The notes under the pieces are model-generated. The model worked only from the letters and a program-made list of their open reading frames with translations, did no database searches and was not told where the DNA came from. A DNA stretch of 36,500 nucleotides from Perkinsus marinus ATCC 50983 (taxonomy: Eukaryota; Perkinsozoa; Perkinsida; Perkinsidae), in assembly GCF_000006405.1 (NCBI RefSeq), contig NW_003209261.1, positions 76,167 to 112,666 of the forward strand, read 5' to 3'. The position numbers were made by a program, and so were the translations under genes. This document shows, in pieces, positions 10,639-19,700 of the stretch. The first letter of the stretch is position 1. Every line of letters begins with the position of its first letter.

Positions 10639-11625
10639 TTAATGCCAATGTTTCGATAAAGATCGTAACGCCTTGCTGAACGATGGGCTCTTCCTTTTAC
10701 GATGCCTTGATGCTCTATGCGACTTCGACGAACTCCTACGTTGCTTCCTAGACTTCATCCCATCCGGGCACTTGCGGTAAGCTGTCTCTGCTACGGCGAG
10801 AAAGACGTCCCAAACTCCGTCACCGGTCTGCGCTGAAGTGGGATAGAATCCTAGGATTGGGTTCATCGAGGTTAGGGAAATCCCCGAGGTAGCAAAGGAT
10901 GTGAAGAGCTGAGGAGAAGCACACATGTCGAGGGCCGAACGGGAGGTGCCCCTGACTCACAGCTGGCCCGTCATCGGGAGTGTGGTCACATAGATCAGAT
11001 TTATTACCGGCAAAAGCTACCGGTATGTTGGGCTCATTGGTGTGGATGAGATCGAGCATTCTGAAGGATCGGCGAATGCACAACAGAACAGTCTTCAAGA
11101 GCCTACTTGTGTACTGATGTATAGTTGCTTTCCATCTCGCAACAGTTCTGATCATAAACGATAACAGCTCCGCTAGCTTCATGCAGGACATGTGGTATCA
11201 TGCTCAACAGGTTGTCCTCGAAATTAATCACGCAAACCTATCATACTATCAGTCGCTTTATCCTACGGTCAACTCGTGACCTTGAGCATTATATGAACTC
11301 CTGGAGGTACCGGCACCATCTTTCGCATGAACGTCACACCAACTGCATGCTGCTCTGTGTCATCATCATCACAGATGCAACTGAGGGGAAATTGATGGAG
11401 TCGCAATTTCCAAACTGAGCCAGCAAGATACCGATCCTTCACAAATCGATGGACCAGGCAGTTCTTCCCAGCAGATGGTGTGCCGATGACCACGATCTTG
11501 TATTCCGACAAATTGGTCTGTCCGGATGGCTCAGAATCGGAGGACGATTCAGTAGAGGAGGAAAGGTCCACCGCCGCACTTGGGGTAGATTCGTGCGGGC
11601 TTCCTCGTGGGGACGTGGAACTCAT
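10639..11625 (-). CDS. Atypical Rab-like small GTPase with degenerate nucleotide-binding motifs, 259 aa
   Basis: Exons: 11416-11625, 11281-11349, 11107-11237, 10961-11060, 10639-10908 (780 nt). The Ser/Thr-rich 40-residue N-terminus precedes EYKIVVIGTPSAGKN, a P-loop (48-55) with Asn where Ras/Rab have Ser/Thr. Switch I reads SHAVGVTF, so the expected Thr is Ala. The WDTAGQE region reads CVINFEDNLL, so the DxxG motif is gone. The fold otherwise continues normally: HEASGAVIVYD, then G4 NKSD (156-159) and G5 SAQTG (195-199). The tail is basic and Ser-rich (KSRKQRRSSSKSHRASRHRK) and ends KHWH without prenylation cysteines. It probably binds nucleotide poorly or only GDP and is not membrane-anchored by a prenyl group; this is inference. 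It shares the strand with the reductase upstream. Confidence 0.82.
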
Positions 11626-12037
11626 TGTTAACACTGCAAGAATGCCTCACACCGATAGAATCGCCTCAGAGACGACCTCAACAGCATCATCTTAGTTCCG
11701 GTACCATATAAGTGTAATCAGTATTAGAATTTATGTTAGCTCTCCTCAGCTGGGCTCAGGAGTTTCCTAGATAATTTCAAGAGGTCACACATGAAACCCG
11801 CTAGGAGTGTTCAGAAATCAACAGAAATTCCCGAAATTTCCTCAGAATTTTCCTATTGTCACCAACACAATGTGTTGAACACATGTAGTTGACCATGTGC
11901 ATATTTTTCCACACTGCGTGTAATAACCGATCGAGATCGACGGAGATTGCCGGGAGCCTCCCCCCCACAACACAACAGAATCGATGGCAAAAACGTAGTC
12001 CCCTCCACACACAACACATTCAATTTTGCACATCATC
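11626..12037. other. Intergenic region holding repeat R1 copy b
   Basis: Between the 3' end of the reductase gene and the start of the Rab-like gene, both on the minus strand. Apart from the R1 copy I see no gene; the Rab-like promoter should lie here. Confidence 0.4.
11741..11914 (+). repeat. Dispersed repeat R1, copy b (intergenic)
   Basis: Runs from CTCAGCTGGGCTCAGGAGTTT to TGTAGTTGACCATGTGCATA. The best-matching partner is copy c at 13195: CTCAGC..GCTCAGG at the start and CACCAACAC..TAGTTGACCATGTGCATAT at the end are nearly shared. Confidence 0.8.
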
Positions 12038-15000
12038 TTAGCCGAAGAACTCAACGATAATTCGATGTTCTTTCTGCAGCTTCTCAATAGAGACATTACC
12101 AACTACTTCGCGGATCGTAGCCAGAACCTGAGGGAAGTTTACGCACACATATCTAGTCGAGATCCGACCTCCTTGCACATGGTAGTCTGCCCACATATCA
12201 TCACCACACCCGGACGCTCGGTAGAGTTCACCGCATCCACTAAGGCCGTGCGGACGGCTTCGGAAGATCGCAGGACCTTAACAACGATGTAGAGATAATC
12301 TAGTGGACGGTTTGTTGGTTCACATCCTGCACATGCCGCTTTGGAAGGTACGGCTCCCGTGATAGGGCCAAGTGTAAATGGATGCTCTCATGTTCAACGA
12401 GCTCAGCTTCATATAAGATATCTCCCCGAGTGCGACAACCGAACACTAGGTGACATTCCGATGCGGTGGTAAGCTCAGAAAGCATCGCCCTGAAATATAC
12501 TCGTGATGAAGATGGAAGACCGTTGTCCAAAATATGCTAGATGGTGTGGATCGGAGTGGTTGTTGTTGTTGTTGTTGTTGTTGCTGCTCACCTAAAGGGG
12601 GCGATGCCAGCACCAGTGCAGACCATAACGATAGGGCCCGGGGGTAGGGGCTTTGGTAACTTGAATGCGGAGGGTCGAATCGTCAACCAGCTGAGATAAA
12701 AGAGGTTACTTATATAACGTGTGCACAAGTGGCAGCAACAGATACGTTGAGGACAAGTCGACTCACATGTCGTCGCCGACTTTGATATTCCTACATAAAT
12801 AGGAGCTAGCGACGCCTGTATATGCTTCTCCACGAGTACGAGGTTTTTTTATATGGCCCAGTTCTCGATCGAGTAATGTGACCCTACACGAATGCATAAA
12901 CTTTGAGGGTAGTGTGGAAGGTATAGCATTCGATAGTAGGGAGCAGCATATGCCAGCTAGACCTGATGGGCGGATATTCTCGACATTGGCGCGCCTGAGT
13001 AGATTCCGGTTTGGAGGTTGTGTGGACTCACCGGAGGTCTCCGGGTTGGCTCCGGTAAAACTTCTCAATCTCTGTTTGGTACAAATCTTAGCGAAATTCA
13101 CAAAACCGATGGCTGATGGATCGACGACGAAAAGGTTGAAGAATTCCACAAGGGAAAGATGAACCTAGTCATACCAGTGTGAGAGTATACATTCTCTTTC
13201 CTCAGCCGAGCTCAGGGGTTTCCCCACAAGTTATTGGAGTTTACATATAAATTCGGTAGAAGTTTACAAAAACCATAAGAATTCCCTGTAGTTCCCTCGA
13301 AACCGTCAGACTGTCACCAACACACGTAGTTGACCATGTGCATATTCCCCCACGCCGAAGATGAGATATCAGTAATCGAAAGGACTGACCCCAACGCCGT
13401 CATACAGATCCAAGCTGAGGGGGGTATATCACATGGAAATGCCACGAGGCCAATATGTCGTCGATGGCCATTGGGTTTCCTTCACAACTATTATAGACAC
13501 ACAAACAGCAGCAAAGACCGTATCCTTGGAAATTGAGTCCAAGAGGTTCGGGAAGGTAGGACCCCACCAGGACTTACATTGGGAGAATGCATCTGCTTTT
13601 GGAGCCCGACCACTTCTTTCAATGCAGGATCATACCCGACTAAGGCCGAGATCATCTGACGGCTAGGAGGGGATCGTAGGTCCAAGTAACTGAGAATCAG
13701 TAGCCATTGTCGGGCAACTCACTCACAGGTATGCTTACTAAAGCAGGACATGACCGATTGTTGATGGGACAGGGAAAGGGCATCTGAAAGATGACCACTA
13801 ACGGTAGAGTATAACCGCCGACCCACGCACGACCCTCATCTCGAATTGTTGTGTTATCAGCCGAAACCAGGGAGAGTGACGAGAGCGAGAAAGTAAACAA
13901 ACTAAAGGGCGGCGGCGAGTCGGACAATGGGAGTGATCCTGCCCGTCTAGGCATTGACTTCACGACACATAATCTAGTATCGGGAGGATGCCATGCTACA
14001 GCACTCAGAAAATTACATGAGAATGCATTATTTGACGAGGCCTTGAATGATATACTATGCAACGACATGGTTAAGAGATATATTCTCTGAATCAATTCTC
14101 TGATGACCGCTGTTCACAATTGTGGCCGCTCAGAAGTCACATTCACCCGTGAGTGGTAGGCAGGTTTAGTACCAAGAGGTAGTAGCACGTCTTACTTCCC
14201 ATCAATAGGCTTGAAATCGACCCAATGATGGAGCTTGCCAGCTAGCCCGAAGGCTTCCACAAAGTATTCAATATCCTCTCGAGAGTTCGTCGGGAGGACT
14301 TCGATGGTGTCAGCAGTAGAGTATCTAATCGAACATGGGCACCGGCAACGGGACAGGCCGATGGGAGTGTGATGACATGAATGAGACCTTATTATCATCA
14401 CCTCCTTCACACTCCTCGGTTGGTGAAAGGGTAAACAATATGCGGGGACCAATTGAGTGTAGCAACAACTGTATGTTCAATAACCCCGAGAGCTCACTTC
14501 ATTCCCTTTGGAATCTCAACATCGACATGGACCGCTCTAGAGCCCATCTTGGTCAACGATACAACCTTGGATCTGCTGCACTTGAATATTGCCTTTGATA
14601 GAGTATCGTCACCATCAATGAGCTCAGCTGAAAGAACGAAAAATCACATCCCCATTAGAACCACATACATCATGGTAATCGTATGAAGACGACCACTCAT
14701 GCTGATTCTGCTCAATGCGACCTTCCTAAATTCAATCCCGATATCCTCCACCAGTCAATTGGTCTAGCTACAGAGTTGAAGCCTTTTCGGTTGGCATCAG
14801 ATTTGTATAGTGAATTGCTCTGCTCCTCGTCATTATCAATGACCCTGACCCACTTCGATGATCAAGCTTAGGATATCCCTCATATATACACCCGATATCC
14901 TCCTCCTCCTTCCCTTCACCATCAGCACCCACTTGAAAAGCATCACATGGGACGGCGGTGCGGAGGTCCTCTGATGACAACAGAGCCGGGTTACCATTAT

Positions 15001-16023
15001 TTGAGTAAGATGATAGAAAGCATCGGAAGTTAGTCTTACTGGCGACCTTTTTCAGCTTCTCGAAGACCCCACTGGTGTCGATCCACTTCCGGAAGTCCTC
15101 CTCTATGTCTTGGCAGTCATCACCAATGCCTCTAAAGTGAGAAATGTTCCCACCCGGAATTGAACCCACGACCATGTGCTCGTACCTCTCCAGCATTTTA
15201 GTTGCACCCACTCGTTGCATGGCCGCATCGCTCCGCCGAGCCATCCCATTAAACTGTATATAGTTCAGATCTCCAAGTCCAAAGATACAATAATGGAGGC
15301 CCGAAAAAGCATCTTTCTGAGGACACCTTCGCATCGGACTTGATACTCCGAGTACTAAATCTCACCGGAGTAGTCTTATGGTTAATATACTTATCAAATT
15401 TCACCGCGTTATCAGTCGGGTCTCCCTCCCCAGTAGTAGCTAGTATCAGAACCTGCCCAGTTTTCATGTAAAATTTCCGAGCTCATCAACCCCAGAGACC
15501 TCGCAGTGCTCACCACTATCCTGTGGCCTCGGAATACTTCTGGGTCGAAATCGGCCAAATCACAAACCTTATTGGGTATTTGCTCTGCCGTCGCCTCCTC
15601 CCCTACAACAGACCACGTGAAAACATAACAACATCATCGTCATCGACAACGGCCAATAGTCCTTCCTCCACATTCTACGTCAACAACAACTTTCAGAATC
15701 GGCTCTGGTCCGCAGTGTGCCATCTGTGAACGCACATCGGAGTTTTGATTCACGGTTCATTTCGAGAGATAAGCAGCAATTCTCATGAGAAGAATGCCAT
15801 GCATGACGATGATGAGGATATTCCTAACCCCACATGCTGCTGTTGGTGCTACTACTACTACTACTACTACTACTACCAAACTGCATGGCAAAAGCCTCCG
15901 CTGTCCCCGTCTGCGAGCCGAAGTATATGTAGGTAGTAGCTGAAAGGTAACTACTATTCCCGAAACGACACCACCAACTATACAACAACTCGTGCATTCG
16001 CGTCGCAATGCTGAACTTTGCAT
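12038..16023 (-). CDS. NADPH-dependent diflavin (cytochrome P450 reductase-type) oxidoreductase, 17 exons, 608 aa
   Basis: Exons: 15984-16023, 15877-15939, 15514-15602, 15366-15452, 15186-15316, 15040-15131, 14854-14970, 14498-14627, 14196-14324, 13739-13783, 13578-13689, 13032-13164, 12767-12962, 12592-12690, 12324-12489, 12169-12276, 12038-12127; 1,827 nt in phase. Flavodoxin domain: YFGSQTGTAE (19-28), TTGEGDPTDN (70-79), FGLGDLNY (~105-112). FAD/NADPH module: YSTADTIEVLPTN, PFPVPSTIGHVLLYYLDL, RSFT (379-382, the RxYS FAD site), TGVASSYL, CTGAGIAPFR (479-488), VFGCRTRGDILY, CGQTTMCKEV. It shuttles electrons from NADPH through FAD and FMN to haem or Fe-S partners. No N-terminal membrane anchor is seen (MQSSALRREC), so it may be soluble, closer to Tah18/NDOR1 in use; it ends FFG rather than Trp. 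Exon 1 is the least certain. Confidence 0.9.
12559..12584. repeat. (GTT)n/(AAC)n microsatellite next to a 5' splice site
   Basis: About nine GTT triplets. On the gene's strand the intron 12490-12591 begins GTGAGCAGC and then runs into AAC repeats, so the tract starts within 10 nt of the donor. Confidence 0.85.
13195..13353 (+). repeat. Dispersed repeat R1, copy c (reductase intron)
   Basis: Lies in the 413-nt intron 13165-13577 of the diflavin reductase, antisense to that gene. Contains CTCAGCCGAGCTCAGGGG, TTTACATATAAATTCGG, CACCAACACACG and TGACCATGTGCATATTCCC. Confidence 0.8.
15132..15185 (-). repeat. 54-nt reductase intron with T-arm-like core
   Basis: On the gene strand the intron reads GTACGAGCACATGG, then GTGGGTTCAATTCCGGGTGG, then ends ACTTTTAG. 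GGTTCAATTCC is a B-box. The frame stays open through the intron, but removing it restores RVGATKMLER-GIGDDCQD, the expected family sequence. Confidence 0.65.
15848..15876. repeat. (TAC)n/(GTA)n microsatellite forming a 5' splice site
   Basis: About nine repeats. On the minus strand the exon ends ATGCAGTTTG and the intron begins GTAGTAGTAG, so every repeat unit offers a potential GT donor. The intron is 15603-15876. Confidence 0.85.
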
Positions 16024-16448
16024 ATTCCCTCTAGATATCTCGTCGCTATTGAGCCAACAAACAACACATTCGCTTATACGAGGATTGGTCCCAAGTAATC
16101 GTCATAAGCAACAACACGCTAGGTGAATAATTCGTCCTTTAGATATGGCCCTTATGAGGTATCCTCACTGTCTGTAGCACATGTAGCTGCTCCTACTCCC
16201 TTACTATCCACTGTACTATCCTCACTGTCTTTACAAGGCGAGTCCCGAGTTGACGAATTTCGGTGGATCTTAGGCATGCCAGGGTTACAAAAACAAATGC
16301 ATCAATAGCGATAAAAGCTCCACCCTGAGCCGAACGATAGATACCCCCATCACCAACACTCGAGAGTGGTAAAAACGTTACCAAGATAGGCAAACTAGTT
16401 CATACATACTCAGTGATGGAGGATGCTACTGATGGGTGAAGTTTCGAT
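16024..16448. other. Intergenic region, no gene seen
   Basis: Upstream of the diflavin reductase start. A hydrophobic minus-strand frame (16193-16393) has no start context or homology I can recognise; it is more likely promoter/5' UTR and the 3' flank of the small gene. Confidence 0.35.
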
Positions 16449-16719
16449 TCAAGTTTGGAATGAAATTCTAATCTCTATTGGGTTCGCATCTCGAGCTGTT
16501 GATAACGAATACGCTGTCCGAACGTCAAAGGTATCCTCCAATGAATGACGCTCACAGACTCCTTCACAAGTGCCAGAAGTGTCATCAACCTTAAAAGTGT
16601 TTGGTCGAATAGCCTCGTCCTCTTTGAAGGGTAAAGACTACTACCGTACCCCAATGCTGAGGAAACCCCTTCTATTAAACTGAACCACAACACCCAAAAA
16701 GGGACCAAAACCCGCCCAT
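16449..16719 (-). CDS. Small hypothetical protein with N-myristoylation-type start
   Basis: The start ATG at 16719 gives MGGFWSLFGCC: Gly2 and Ser6 fit the N-myristoyltransferase consensus (MGxxxS), and the Cys pair at 10-11 is a plausible palmitoylation site. A second open segment ends at TGA 16449-16451 and reads SLPFKEDEAIRPNTFKVDD, then TCEGVCERHSLEDTFDV and NPIEIRISFQT, with coding-like composition. The two segments need one short intron whose donor I could not fix; the acceptor is probably the AG in GGTAGTAG just before SLPF. The protein would be about 80 residues and membrane-attached. No family recognised. It sits between two larger minus-strand genes. Confidence 0.4.
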
Positions 16720-16781
16720 GGCGATGAGAAAAAGGTAACAGTCAACTTGAAAATAAACCCCATGAATCATCACTTGACATT

Positions 16782-19700
16782 TTACACTCCCGCTTCCTTC
16801 GACAAGTCGTTGTGGCCTAAACACCAAACATCATCATCACACTCCTCACTGAATGCTTTCCTCCCACCTTTTTGTGAAGGCATCACTGATCTTGTGGATG
16901 CCTCTTGACCATTCTCAATGCCTGCGATAATAACTCGTACCCCGACCCATGCTCATCTCCCCTTCTCTGAGTTGCTGTTGCTGCTGCACTCACCTGTGAC
17001 ATGGTTGGGATCCTTCTTCCCTTTTGACCCCACTCCAGGTGCTAAGCAAAAAGCAGAGGAGTCCTGCTTACCTAAAGAGAACGCCTGGTAAGCATCGACT
17101 ACGACGATGATCAATATGGGACTGCCCAACTTACTTTTCGATGACAATGTCGAGCGACCGGATACTGGGGAGCTTTCATATATCACCGGCAAGGCTCCAA
17201 CGTTTGCAGGAGATAGGTCCTTCAGCAAAGGGGTCTGAGAAAGAACCATGCCAGGGGTGGAACCAGGGACCTTCCGCATGAGACTATGAGATTTTAACCA
17301 ACTACTCACCCTGAGTGATGTAGATTCCTTGCCAATATGCCATGTTGGTGGACGTGTAGGCTTCGCAGCCGCCGGCGATGACCCTATATCAGCAACTGTT
17401 CCAGTCTTGATTCACTATTAAGAGGTTATGGCTTACTGCCAACTCCATTGGGAGGCTCAAGGTCGATCGATAACAAAGCGGTCGGGGTGGAAACCCTGAT
17501 GCTACGACCATGCGGGGACATAGGACTGGCGGCAGGAAGGAATGATCAATAACAGCGATGCCTCCGAGGAGGAGGAGGAGGAGGAACGGGGATGACAGCA
17601 AGACACGGTTCAATTCGAATCACTCAAGCCTCTATTTCAGTCCCATACCACCGCTCGAGTAGTGGTCGTATGCACAAGTGCAATAGCAGAGCCAAGGGGA
17701 GGGTCGACCCACTAATCAACAACGACAGAGAGAGGGCACCATAGATGTGTTGTGATCCTCCCAAGCAAGATATGAAAACACACGGGAAGTGAAGGGAGCA
17801 GCAGACGTGAGTATTTTACCTCTTCAGCTTGGTCCCTATGGAGGATGGGAGATGTAATACTGGCTGTAGCGTCATCACTGATATGTCGCTCTCATCTGAC
17901 ACAACATCATTCATATCTTGCAAAGTCTACCCCATGATATCCTTCTCAACATTTGATAGAGTTTCAAACGAGTCTAGGGTTCGGATTTTTTCGCGCACTC
18001 AAAAACGTTTACCTTGTATATCATGTTTGATCAACCTCTCAATCACGTCCTCAAGTGTGATAATCCCAGCCATATGAATGTTGCATGGAATTGGCTTGTT
18101 CTCGTGAATGGCTTGGATAACCTACCAAGGTGCCCCGATGTGCATAAGGTCGTATAAAGATCCTCCTGCACGCATGCACAACTCACTCTATTCGGATCAT
18201 TAGTCGCTACTGCTAGGTGACTCCTACCAGTCGAAAATTCATAAAGCATGTCTAGCAGAGTGGTCTCCATATCACAAATCTGCCAAACATGAATCGCTTC
18301 GCTCCGCCCTCACCAAGCTTGACAACCCACCATAGGCTCTAATAAATCTGTGTTTCCTATCCGAACTTCATCTCCAGGATTCAAGGTAATCAACCGTTTA
18401 ACAAGCAGCATGCCATGCACCTGTCCAACGACCTCATTCAGAAGGTCCAAGGTTCCATTCCCACAGCGCGTGTTTTTACATTGTGTTTATGGTCCTGATA
18501 GATCGGCAATCGAGAGTGTCCCTTCTCCACTATATCCTGTAGTGTCTTGGCATCTAGAGGTTGGTCAGCTGAGTACATGGCCACCTAATTTTTCAGAAAC
18601 CGTGCCGCCCCACTGTAAATCGATTTCAAAGTGGAATATACAGGTAGCCATAGCCATCTGCAGGCAAGCCTCCGCGTGGTATAAACATGCTAAACTCCCC
18701 TTACTAGTAGCACACAACAATGACACAGCTCGTAGAAGTCATGAAATCCGGGTGAGCTCATATTAATCTCCCAGTATTTGGCGACCCCCCTCACTACCTG
18801 ATCCAAGGGCGTCATCACATCCTTCACCCTCAAGCGTTGTAGTTCTAGTGCGCCTTGCATCATTCGGAGCTCTTCCTTCGTGATGCCTCCACGGGAATGT
18901 AGTTGTACCTTCATAATGGCAAGAGGGGAATAACCAACTCTACGTGGTAAACAGGTCTAGTAGGGAGCTTTCATTCTAGTTTAAAGCCCCGATGAACCTC
19001 GTGCCCGCACCCTAGGCTGGACCACATTCACAAGCAGTTCCATAAATACCCTCACCCTCTCAAGTATACACAGCCGCATACTTGTTGTCATCATCATCAA
19101 CAAGAAAGGTATCACAAGTATACGTCTATTCACCTCGATTCGAACCCACGCCCTCCCCTAGTACACGATGATGGACTTCACCTCTCCCTGTTGGACCGCC
19201 TCCTCCCATTGTCGTGTGAGCATCCGATGGAGACGATTGGTCGCTTCCTCCAGTCTCGATATCAATCTCATCGGTCTGAGGCAAGTACCACCTTCAAGCT
19301 GCACTGGAGAATTGATTTTCTAGAGAGAATATATATTCGAAAATGACCAGAAGAATCTTGGATAGCCACCAAATATCGTCAAATCACCCTCACCGGGGTT
19401 CGAACCCGATACCTCAACATTACCTCATAATACTGATGTAAATTGAGCGAAGCTTTGAACTCCGCCTTATTATACCGCCCTCTATGCTCCTCCCCTAGCA
19501 TCTTATCGAGGCACCAAGCGACTGGTCCAGCAATAGGGTAGAGGACCACCATAAAAAACCTGGATCAAACCCGACGGTAGAGACACTTCTACACAGCCTA
19601 GTGGCGTTTCGCGGTTATACAGGCTTAGAATATTACAGGAGACAAAGATCCCACCTCCCGTGAATTTTCGGTGTGTGAGGAAAGTGAACCGTATAAGGGA

